Shown here: in pieces, positions 1 through 7,860 of the stretch
How positions within the stretch are numbered: the stretch's first letter is position 1
Layout of the letters: the number at the start of each line of letters is the position of its first letter
The notes under the pieces: model-generated
Told to the model about the DNA's origin: nothing
The model's database searches: none
What the model saw: only the letters and a program-made list of their open reading frames with translations
Program-made: the position numbers and the translations under genes
From: DAOTUB01 sp034437455
GTDB lineage: Bacteria; Chloroflexota; Anaerolineae; B4-G1
Direction of reading: 5' to 3'
NCBI GenBank assembly: GCA_034437455.1
Contig: DAOTUB010000030.1
Span: 1-44,822 of the forward strand
Length of the DNA stretch: 44,822 nt

Positions 1-2348
1 GCGGTGAGAGTGACAATATCGCCGTAACGATACGTGGGCCAGTCAGGTTCACGGTCTACGGAACCGCCACTGCCGACAATATTGACAGTGAGAACGTACT
101 CGTCCTCGGTGAAGGTAGCCGTGACGTCCTTGTCACTGTTCATCGTGATCGTCTTGACGGTCTCGTTCCCCGACAGAGCGCCGCTCCATGCATCAAAGGT
201 CCAACCAAGATCCGCGGTAGCCGTGAGCACGACGACTTCGCCATAGAGGTAGGTAGATTGAACGGGATCTCTGCTCACAGAGCCATCGCCGACGGTGTGA
301 ATTGTGAGCACATACTCGTCCTGGGTGAAGGTAGCGGTGACCGCCTTGTTGGCGTCCATTGTGATGGCCGTCTCGGTCACACTGCCCGACGCATCCCCAA
401 TCCATTGATAAAAAGTCCAGCCGGGGTCAGCGGTGGCAGTCAACGTGACCACGTCACCGTAATGATACGGCGGTTCAGGTATCTGGGTGACCGAGCCATT
501 GCCGACGGTGTTGACATCCAGGAAGAACTCATTCGAGGTCACCTCCAGGTAATAGTCAACGTCACATCCACCGATGCGGCGGTCGAAGGGAGAGACTTTG
601 ATATAGTACGTGTCTGTATCCGGCGCCACCCAGACGATCTCGGAAACCAGGAGATCATCCGGTCTGGCATCATCGTTGGATTCTAGTAGAACTTTGCTCT
701 CATCGTATAGCTCAAGCACCGTGTCGTTGTAGCCTCCCAGGTCAAATGTTCTGATGGTATACGTGACGCCCGCTACAGCTTCGAAGGGCACCCAATCGGC
801 CACGTCAACCGAGTACCCGGTGATCTCGCAATCGGTGGCACAAGGATTGTGGAAATTGTGATGCTGGGACGGGCCGTCCACGATGATGGGCTGGGCTTGC
901 TGTACCTCAACCAGAGTGTTATCATCCTCATACTCATCCCTACAGGTGGCGGTGCCGGTGACCTCCAGAGAGTAACTGAGGCTCGGGTCGCCCGTCTCCT
1001 CGGAATCGTGTTCCACCTTGACGTAATAGGTCCCATTGGCAAGCGCCGTCCATTGGATCCTGGAAGCCGGATCGACGGGGGGAGGAGGAGGATCGATGTC
1101 ATTGTTAGAAGCCAACAGGCTCATCTGCGCATTGTACAAGTAAAGCCATGTGTCATTGCCGGGAGCCAAATCGTCGGTCTGGATGGTGTACTGGTTGCCT
1201 GCCAAAGCCCAGAACTTGACCCAATCCTCATCCCCCGCCACGTGGATGGTACGACCGGTCTGAGGCCCGCCATTTACGGCGATGGGCTTGGCATTGCCAG
1301 CGACATCATCAGGCTCAAACGCATCGCCATCGGGATGAGGCGTGGCCGGTGGCTCGGGCGGGGTCGCCGACGTATTCACTTTCAAACGATAGGTGAGATC
1401 GCTCCTGCCGGTGCAGGCGTTAAAAGGCTCCACCTTTACATAGTACGTCCCGCTCATAGGAGCCATCCATTTAATGCTGGAGGCAGGCGGATTGCTGGAA
1501 TCGTCATTCACCATCTCATAGCCATCCACCGTGACGGTGATCGCCTCTTCACCAGAGAGTTCATACAGCCCCAGGATGGTATCGTTGCCGGCAGCCAGGT
1601 TCAAATTCTCTGTTTTGATGACGTATACCGTACCTGATATGACGTCAAACTTCACCCAGTCCACATCGCCGCCACATGGACCCTGAAAGTTATGCTGTTG
1701 ATCCTGGCCATTTACACTGATCGGCCTGGCATCGAGAATCGTATTATCAGGCTCGTACAGATCGCTGTAACATTCACTGTATTCATTCTGGTCCACGCGG
1801 ATGGAGTAATCGAATTGATCGCCACCATCAAATTTGGGATGTCTGGCTTTGATGTAATATGTCCCCACCGTAGGAGCCGTCCAGATAATTTTGGATGCTT
1901 TGAGCTCATCTCCGCTATTGTCGTCCTGAGCCAGTTCCCCATAGTTGGCATCATATAACCAGAGCTGCGTATCGTTTACCGCATTCAAGTCAAAGGTTTT
2001 GATCGTGTATTCGATACAATCCCAGGCTCTGAATTTCATCCAGTCCTCGTCATATAACGGTTTGAAAAGATGCTGCTGAGGTACAGCGATCTTGATCTCA
2101 CTCGCCTGATCGATGGTATCGTCAGGCTCGAACTCGTCATCCTGCTCAATCGCGGCCGGAGATGAACTCGTGGACGCCCCCTCGGGATCGGGAGGCGCTC
2201 CCGCCGATTCAAACCCCAATTCGGAAGAATGAGGATCGACAGTACCCACCACTTGAGCTGAACTAGCAGCAAAGGACGAAAGCAACACACAGGTGACAGC
2301 AGCCACAACCACAAAGATCAGTTGTCTGTATCGAGTCGTGCTCTCCAT
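1..2348 (-). CDS. Secreted multi-domain repeat protein (PPC-type + InlB-type repeats), C-terminus beyond window
   Basis: Read on the minus strand, an uninterrupted frame runs from the ATG at 2346-2348 to the window edge, 782 codons with no stop. The start has a strong site (AAGGAGGAAGAG, 2 nt before the ATG). Residues 1-32 form a signal peptide with a long hydrophobic core. A Ser/Pro/acidic linker follows, then four bacterial pre-peptidase C-terminal (PPC)-like repeats at about residues 71-183, 193-318, 338-468 and 471-606. Each opens with an EPDD-type motif and carries DWVKF or a variant, a 'NDT.L.LYD' strand and 'G.YY.K'. From about residue 608 to the edge there are two full InlB/'bacterial repeat'-type units and the start of a third (motifs TVGDGSV, YGDVVTLTA, GWTF..W, VTATFT). 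This architecture is known from extracellular binding proteins and has no catalytic domain so far. It is the last gene of the phospho-signalling island, so it may be its extracellular partner (inference). The missing C-terminus could hold an anchor or an enzyme. Confidence 0.85.
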   Translation of the reverse strand, partial: MESTTRYRQLIFVVVAAVTCVLLSSFAASSAQVVGTVDPHSSELGFESAGAPPDPEGASTSSSPAAIEQDDEFEPDDTIDQASEIKIAVPQQHLFKPLYDEDWMKFRAWDCIEYTIKTFDLNAVNDTQLWLYDANYGELAQDDNSGDELKASKIIWTAPTVGTYYIKARHPKFDGGDQFDYSIRVDQNEYSECYSDLYEPDNTILDARPISVNGQDQQHNFQGPCGGDVDWVKFDVISGTVYVIKTENLNLAAGNDTILGLYELSGEEAITVTVDGYEMVNDDSSNPPASSIKWMAPMSGTYYVKVEPFNACTGRSDLTYRLKVNTSATPPEPPATPHPDGDAFEPDDVAGNAKPIAVNGGPQTGRTIHVAGDEDWVKFWALAGNQYTIQTDDLAPGNDTWLYLYNAQMSLLASNNDIDPPPPPVDPASRIQWTALANGTYYVKVEHDSEETGDPSLSYSLEVTGTATCRDEYEDDNTLVEVQQAQPIIVDGPSQHHNFHNPCATDCEITGYSVDVADWVPFEAVAGVTYTIRTFDLGGYNDTVLELYDESKVLLESNDDARPDDLLVSEIVWVAPDTDTYYIKVSPFDRRIGGCDVDYYLEVTSNEFFLDVNTVGNGSVTQIPEPPYHYGDVVTLTATADPGWTFYQWIGDASGSVTETAITMDANKAVTATFTQDEYVLTIHTVGDGSVSRDPVQSTYLYGEVVVLTATADLGWTFDAWSGALSGNETVKTITMNSDKDVTATFTEDEYVLTVNIVGSGGSVDREPDWPTYRYGDIVTLT

Positions 2349-2557
2349 AACTCTTCCTCCTTAATTATGTGCAGAGTATTTCCAAGGGTCAATCGACATT
2401 GGCTCTCAACCATCAACCAGAAACCTGGCTCTTCCAACGCCACCCATTCCTCTCGGATCGCCTCGCGCTTTCGGCAAGCGATCAGACAGGCGGCGGCTGG
2501 CCCGTGAAGAGCAGGCAAAGTTTACCCAAAAGGCCCTCGGCCCTCATCCAAGAAACC

Positions 2558-4009
2558 TTACGGTGGAGGCGGAGGGGGAGCACTGGGCTTTGTAGGCTGC
2601 GGCTGACTACCACCACCGCCGCCCCCCCCGCCACCGCCCGATGGCCGCGGAGTAGCCGTAGGCGGAATGGGCGTGGCCGTTGGCCGCCAGACGATAGTGT
2701 TCGTCGGGGTCGGGGTCGGTGTATCCGTCGGCAACGGTGTGGGCGTCTCGGTCGGCGTGGGCGAGGGCGTGGGCGTCTCGGTCGGCGTCGCGGTCGGCGT
2801 CTCGGTCGGCGTCGGCGTGGGCGTCTCGGTTGGAGCCACTATCGGCAGAACGACCTCATTCAACAACCAGCTTCCTCCTATAAAAAGAATTCCAGCCGCC
2901 ACCACGATCAAGGCCCATTGCTGCAAGTTGCTGAAGAGCGACCGCTTCGGCTTGGGCTTTTCCGCTTCCCCCTCTTCCCCTCGAGATAGCCGAGAAGGCA
3001 CCGCGTGAGATCGGGTAGCTCCCATCGGCATTCCCGCCTCGCCCTGTTCGGCAGCGGAGCCTGCGACGCCCATACCAATCCGGGGAGCGGGCACAGCCTT
3101 ATCCAACAACGTCACCAACTCTTCCATGGTGGGCCTGTTGGCGGGATCTTTTTCGATGGCCTGGAAAATGATGTCTTCAAGCACGAGGGGAACATTGTAA
3201 TTAAAGTCGCTCAGGGGAATGGGAGCTTCGTTGACAATGGCATCCTTGATCCCCTCTTCTCCCTCGGCCACGAAGGGAAGATTGCCGGCCAGCATCTCGT
3301 ACAACACCACTCCCAGCGCGTACACATCGGCGGGCCGCTGATCCATAACCTGATCCGGGCCTATTTCCCCCAGATGTATCCTCAAACGCTCTGGAGACAT
3401 GTAGCGCACGCTGCCGGCCACCACCGCAGGTTCGTGGGTGCCCCTGGCGATGCCAAAGTCCGTCAAGACCGCCTGTATATCTTCTCCTTGGGATCGAATC
3501 GTGCGGAACAAGATATTGTCCGGCTTGACGTCCCAGTGGACATATTGCTTGGCGTGCATATAGTCCAACGCCGACCCGATCTGGTAAGCGATCTCGACCG
3601 CTTCCTCGGTGGAAAAGATCGGCACTTCCTGGAAACGGCTCTCCAGCGACCCGCCCGGTAAATACTCCATGACGCAGAACCAGGGATTACCAGACACGTT
3701 GGTAGCTCGCGCGATGTAGTGTTCTCTGCGTCCGGTTCGAGAGGGGATGGGGTATACCTTGACGATGTTTGGATGTCGCAGTTTCTGCAGGATCCCCACT
3801 TCCTTGCGCAAGGCGCTAAGCTCGAAAAGCCCCACGCCCTCGCCTTCGCCTTCGCTCACCGGAACGAGCTTGACAATCACAAGCTGAGAGCCTTCCACTC
3901 GCGCCAATTGGGCCATATATAGCGTGGACATGCCTCCTCTTGCAGTTTCTTCCAAAGGCGCGATAATCTTGTAAGGCCCAACTCTGCTGCCTGCTCTGAT
4001 ATCTAGCAT
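2558..4009 (-). CDS. Membrane-anchored Ser/Thr protein kinase (PknB/Hanks type) with Thr-Pro stalk
   Basis: A 483-residue protein with a cytoplasmic kinase domain at about 10-305. Visible motifs are a Gly-rich loop (ARGGMST), the ATP lysine K47 (VIVKLV), the alpha-C Glu E70, HWDVKPDN at 158-165 (catalytic D160), DFG at 184-186, SPE near 206 and DVYALGVVLYEML. The Arg of the usual HRD is Trp, so the kinase is 'non-RD' and may not need activation-loop phosphorylation (inference). A single membrane helix spans about 365-384. The outer part is a Thr-Pro repeat stalk (393-450), a run of ten Gly and a Pro-rich tail ending in six Pro; no sensor domain is seen. The ATG is preceded by GAGGATTGTT. The stop of the VWA-FHA gene lies 25 bp upstream, so the two are probably co-transcribed. 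Likely substrates are the neighbouring FHA and pseudokinase proteins, which is inference from linkage. Confidence 0.92.
   Translation of the reverse strand: MLDIRAGSRVGPYKIIAPLEETARGGMSTLYMAQLARVEGSQLVIVKLVPVSEGEGEGVGLFELSALRKEVGILQKLRHPNIVKVYPIPSRTGRREHYIARATNVSGNPWFCVMEYLPGGSLESRFQEVPIFSTEEAVEIAYQIGSALDYMHAKQYVHWDVKPDNILFRTIRSQGEDIQAVLTDFGIARGTHEPAVVAGSVRYMSPERLRIHLGEIGPDQVMDQRPADVYALGVVLYEMLAGNLPFVAEGEEGIKDAIVNEAPIPLSDFNYNVPLVLEDIIFQAIEKDPANRPTMEELVTLLDKAVPAPRIGMGVAGSAAEQGEAGMPMGATRSHAVPSRLSRGEEGEAEKPKPKRSLFSNLQQWALIVVAAGILFIGGSWLLNEVVLPIVAPTETPTPTPTETPTATPTETPTPSPTPTETPTPLPTDTPTPTPTNTIVWRPTATPIPPTATPRPSGGGGGGGGGGSQPQPTKPSAPPPPPP
2700..2836. repeat. Low-complexity tandem repeat encoding the kinase Thr-Pro stalk
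   Basis: Tandem, slightly degenerate copies of GGTCGGCGT/GGGCGTCTC-type units encode the TPTPTET/TPTPTATP stalk of the kinase on the minus strand. Such tracts expand and contract by slippage, so stalk length may vary between strains (inference). Immediately downstream are a Gly-codon run and a Pro-codon run. Confidence 0.75.
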
Positions 4010-4034
4010 AACAATCCTCCTCGGACAAACACTC

Positions 4035-6185
4035 TCATTCCTCTTGATCGGGATCTTCGTCTACGCTCTCCTCTTCCCTCTCAAAACGAAGCTGCACGCC
4101 TCCACGCCCCAACTCGATGATGTCTCCATTCTGCAAAACTACATTCCCCTTGAATGGCAATCTCCGTTCATTGACCCAGGTGCCATTCTTGCTCCCCTGA
4201 TCATAGAGTAAAAATTCATCCTCTTCTTTCACCAGCGTCGCGTGCAAACGAGACACCTGCGAGTGGTCGAATGCAATGTCTACCCGGCTCTCGTCGCGTC
4301 CCAGGTTCGTGACGTCAAACAATGCATACGTCTGCCCATCCTTGCCATCCTCGACCTCGACGAGCCGCGTCCCCTTGCTGACCACGCCCAAAAACTCGGT
4401 CACCTTCCGAATGCCCACAGCGACCGACTCGACTGCCTTCTGCGGACCTACTATCAGCACGTATGCGCCCAAAATAATCACCAGGATCAGCGCCAACCAC
4501 GCCGGAATATTGGAGCCTTGACTCCGGAAGAAACGGCCAGTCGCCTCCCCAAAGGTCTCGATATGCGTACGGACCGTCAGGGGGATCTCAGCCTCCCCGG
4601 ACAAGCCGATATCATCCGTCACCTCTACGACGAGCGTGTGCTTCGTCTCGGTATCCATCTCTGCACAACCCAGAGACGAGATATCCAAATCGTATTCGGC
4701 AAGCAACTGCTGGAATTCGTCCACCTGTTCATCCAGGCGATACCGCACCCTTTCGACCTCTCGCTCCCGATTGGAGTGAGTCACCTCGATCCGGACAGGG
4801 ACCTCCAACGGCTCGGCGTCCCCACACTCGGTCCGCCATTTTCCCCAGCGTTCGATCGAGACGCCGGTGTCAGGCTCGATGATCTCGACGGTAGGATGCG
4901 GGATCTCGACCTCCACACCCGTGATCTCTGCCGTCCCTGTACGCCCTTTCTGATCGACGGCCTCCACCTGGATGGAGACGCCCTCGATCAAGCCCTCTGC
5001 CGAAAGATCAGCGCCCGGATCGTCGGGCAGCGTCGTGGTATCCCACTCCCAGACGAAAGGGGCGACCATGGTAGCCATCTTTTCCCCATTCACATAATAG
5101 TTCACTTCTCGAATGGGACACTGCTCGAGCAAAAAGACAGGCTCTAACGGCAGGAGGCCAGAGACGCTCTGCCCCTCGTCCACCCCGCTCAGATCGACGA
5201 CCGGCGAGACAGGCTCTATGGCAATCTCGGCTTCGTGTGTCTTTCCCCCCACCTCGACATAGACCGTCACTTGTTCTTCACAGGCTTCTGTGCCATAGCT
5301 GATGACGTATTGTTCTCCTTGAGTGAGAAAACGACTAAACGCATCTTCTAATCGTCCCTGCGCGCCCTCACCGTAGTAATGAATAAACTCGCCGTCCGTG
5401 ACATCGGCCAGGTTTCTCAAGTCGTCAAAGTTGCCCCCCTGCTCGGGACCTACCCCAACCGCATAGACCGAGATCTTGCCCTCCAGCCCCCGGGCCTCGA
5501 TCCGATATTTGACATCAATCGCCTCAAAGCTGCAATAACCAAGCCCACTGTCCTTCCCATCCGAAAAGATAAAGATAGCCTTTTTCATACGAGCGAATTC
5601 AGAGCCGAGTCCTTCCTCGCCCAGATCCTCGACCGCGTCCCGCGCAGCATCGTAGAGACAGGTAGCCTGTAGCGCGGGGTCGGCCGGTATCTCGGTGGCG
5701 GGGATACCACCCTCCCGGGCAGATTGGAGCGATTGGACCTGCTCGACCACGCGACTGAAGGTGAAAATACCCACCACGTCCTCTTCACTCATGCTGGTTA
5801 TGAACTGCCCCATGGCTTCTCGGACATCTTCCAGCTTGCTGCCGGCGATCCCCCGCCCCTCCATACTGCCACTCACGTCCACGGCAATATCCACCGCCAC
5901 GCCTTGTCTTTCTGGGGAGACCCCAAAGTTGCTGATCGGCTTGGTAAATTCTCGAACGGCAAAGTCGTTCTCGGTCAAGCCCGATACGTGCTGGTTCTGA
6001 TCGTCCATCACCGAGACATAAGCCGTGATTAACGGGTGCTCGCCAGACCTGGATTCGGCCTCGATGCCGGTGATCGTGACCTGGGCCACATTGGACTGTG
6101 ACTGGACGGACAGCGTCATCACCGTGAACAGCAAGATAAAACAAGCTATCAGTTCTCTACCCCTGCTCTTTGATTTCCCAAACAT
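4035..6185 (-). CDS. Secreted VWA domain – TM – cytoplasmic FHA protein
   Basis: A 716-residue protein. An N-terminal signal peptide (about 1-33) is followed by a short beta domain, then a von Willebrand factor A domain with an intact metal-binding DVSGS motif at 103-107 and a second conserved segment (FSDGKDSG). Further Ig-like/beta segments follow (about 320-545), with EQCPIREVNYY and paired Cys. One membrane helix lies at about 561-580. A C-terminal FHA domain (about 615-705) has GRDESR, VSRLHA and GSKNGTWVN, the phosphothreonine-binding signature. Predicted topology puts the VWA outside and the FHA inside, a transmembrane link between an extracellular ligand and a phosphopeptide. The gene lies between the SIR2-PP2C gene (43 bp upstream) and the Ser/Thr kinase (25 bp downstream) on the same strand. 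FHA domains read threonine phosphorylation (family knowledge). That this one reads marks from the adjacent kinase and is reset by the adjacent phosphatase is inference. Confidence 0.9.
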   Translation of the reverse strand: MFGKSKSRGRELIACFILLFTVMTLSVQSQSNVAQVTITGIEAESRSGEHPLITAYVSVMDDQNQHVSGLTENDFAVREFTKPISNFGVSPERQGVAVDIAVDVSGSMEGRGIAGSKLEDVREAMGQFITSMSEEDVVGIFTFSRVVEQVQSLQSAREGGIPATEIPADPALQATCLYDAARDAVEDLGEEGLGSEFARMKKAIFIFSDGKDSGLGYCSFEAIDVKYRIEARGLEGKISVYAVGVGPEQGGNFDDLRNLADVTDGEFIHYYGEGAQGRLEDAFSRFLTQGEQYVISYGTEACEEQVTVYVEVGGKTHEAEIAIEPVSPVVDLSGVDEGQSVSGLLPLEPVFLLEQCPIREVNYYVNGEKMATMVAPFVWEWDTTTLPDDPGADLSAEGLIEGVSIQVEAVDQKGRTGTAEITGVEVEIPHPTVEIIEPDTGVSIERWGKWRTECGDAEPLEVPVRIEVTHSNREREVERVRYRLDEQVDEFQQLLAEYDLDISSLGCAEMDTETKHTLVVEVTDDIGLSGEAEIPLTVRTHIETFGEATGRFFRSQGSNIPAWLALILVIILGAYVLIVGPQKAVESVAVGIRKVTEFLGVVSKGTRLVEVEDGKDGQTYALFDVTNLGRDESRVDIAFDHSQVSRLHATLVKEEDEFLLYDQGSKNGTWVNERRLPFKGNVVLQNGDIIELGRGGVQLRFEREEESVDEDPDQEE

Positions 6186-6228
6186 ATTGAAAATCTCCTT
6201 CGGATGTGGTTTATCCGCTGCTTACCCT

Positions 6229-7860
6229 CTAGCTAACCTTGACGACGATGACACTGATATTGTCCGACCCACCCCGGTCATTGGCCAATTTGGCCAGTTG
6301 CTTCGCAGCCAACTTGGCAGGCTGTTGACTGACCTCTGTTCTAAGCTCATCCACCTCGACATACTCTGAAAGACCGTCGGAGCACAAAACGACGATGTCT
6401 CCCCGCCTTAACTCTCTCTGGAAAATATCCACCTCAACTTTGCGGTCAACGCCCAGCACGCGGGTAAGCAGATTTCTCTGGGGATGATCCTTGGCCTGTT
6501 CAGGAGTCATCCTGCCGGCCTGGACCTCCTCCTCCACCCACGAATGGTCCAGCGTGAGCTGCTCGATCCCGGCATCGTGAACCAGGTAGGCTCGACTATC
6601 GCCCACGTTCGCCACGTACAATTCCTGCTCCCGCACTACTGCGGCCACCACGGTAGTGCCCATGCCTCTATGGGAGGGAACCTCATCGGCCTCCTGGCAG
6701 ATCGCCTTGTTCGCCGCTTTGATGGCCAATGTCAGATTGTCCGGAATATCATCTTTGGTATCCGTGTAATACTCTTCGATGACCGTGTTCACGGCCAATT
6801 GACTGGCTACTTCACCAGAGCTGCGTCCCCCCATCCCATCCGCCACAACGAAAAGATTTCCCAACGAGTCTTTCCGGGTAGAAGATGGCATGCGAACCTC
6901 AACGCAATCCTGATTGACGCTGCGAACACGTCCTGTGTCAGTCAACGGAGCCACCTCTATTTCCAGAGGTTGATCATCCAGCTCATCCGAAACCAGAGTC
7001 TCGTCAACTATCTCGAAAGGCTCGCTGATCTCCGCCTCCCCGACTCTCACGCACTCTACGGCCCGGCTCAAAAGCTCTGCTGCGTCCTCCTCTACCACGA
7101 TCAACCCACGAGTCGCCCAGTAATGCACCACTGGATCGGATATCCCTCTTTGGGCAACGTAGGCAGATTGCCCGGTTTCGTGGAGCCGGGAAGCAATGTC
7201 GCGGTACATACGACGAAACTCTGGGTTCGTCAGATCGTACCCAATGAAGAGCACGACTTTATCGAAAAATACAGCTTCCAGAACATCCAGCATTTCAGGC
7301 CATCTATCGAAAAGGGTAAATTGATCCTTATCAGTGATGACCAGCGAACCCCGCTCCGTGATACAACCATACGGTTTGACGACGCGCAGTTCATCCTGCT
7401 TGCCATACTTCAGATCGTAGACACCGAGGGCCGTCTGATACGCCACACCTTCTTCGTCAAGCACCCTTTCGAGCAAGGTGTCGTAATTCGTGGTCAAGAT
7501 CAACTGGAAAGGCAATTCCGCAATGGTTCGATAACAAGCCGGTGGCTCTTCCACCCGGCCTATATTTTCCTCGATGAAAGAGAGCAGGGATTCTCTTCCA
7601 TATGTGAGCTCGTGGCAATGGGCGGCCCAGGGAAAAGAGAGGCCGTTAGGTGAGTTTTTGCCCCGATAATCGATCAGTCGTTGAGCCAATTCCGCCCTGC
7701 TCGGCAACACGGACGTATTAGGGCCGATGAACAAGACACACTCGCCAGCGGCGATTCGCTCGCGTAATCGCTCCTCTTCGCGCTGCCCGGAACGAAGCGT
7801 TCCTTTCACATCCACTCGCTCAATCCCCCCAACGCACCCGAACGGCAATGATTCCTTCAA
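6229..7860 (-). CDS. SIR2-like domain fused to PP2C protein phosphatase
   Basis: A 543-residue fusion. Residues about 35-270 match SIR2-like (SIR2_2) proteins: VLFIGPNTS (in place of GAGxS), TTNYDTLLERV (123-133), VKPYGCI (161-167, where family members have a KLHG-type motif), LVITDKDQF, and FIGYDLTNPEFR. The His normally found in the KLHG motif is Tyr164, and the Gly-rich motif is altered, so NAD hydrolysis is uncertain. Residues about 305-543 are a complete PP2C (PPM) phosphatase: VNQD at 316-319, ADGMGG at 340-345, GMGTT, GDSRAY at 420-425, SDGLSEY, and GGSDNIS with metal-ligand Asp533. No signal peptide or membrane helix is seen, so it should be cytoplasmic. The start is TTG at 7858-7860, overlapping the upstream stop as TTGA, which suggests translational coupling. 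The PP2C presumably reverses phosphorylation by the island's kinase. What the SIR2-like half does is unknown: NAD sensing, an NADase effector, or a scaffold. Confidence 0.88.
   Translation of the reverse strand: MKESLPFGCVGGIERVDVKGTLRSGQREEERLRERIAAGECVLFIGPNTSVLPSRAELAQRLIDYRGKNSPNGLSFPWAAHCHELTYGRESLLSFIEENIGRVEEPPACYRTIAELPFQLILTTNYDTLLERVLDEEGVAYQTALGVYDLKYGKQDELRVVKPYGCITERGSLVITDKDQFTLFDRWPEMLDVLEAVFFDKVVLFIGYDLTNPEFRRMYRDIASRLHETGQSAYVAQRGISDPVVHYWATRGLIVVEEDAAELLSRAVECVRVGEAEISEPFEIVDETLVSDELDDQPLEIEVAPLTDTGRVRSVNQDCVEVRMPSSTRKDSLGNLFVVADGMGGRSSGEVASQLAVNTVIEEYYTDTKDDIPDNLTLAIKAANKAICQEADEVPSHRGMGTTVVAAVVREQELYVANVGDSRAYLVHDAGIEQLTLDHSWVEEEVQAGRMTPEQAKDHPQRNLLTRVLGVDRKVEVDIFQRELRRGDIVVLCSDGLSEYVEVDELRTEVSQQPAKLAAKQLAKLANDRGGSDNISVIVVKVS

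Noticed and set aside
2700..2836. CRISPR-like or regulatory tandem array
   Set aside because: Units are short, lack spacers and encode the Thr-Pro stalk in frame; it is coding low-complexity DNA.
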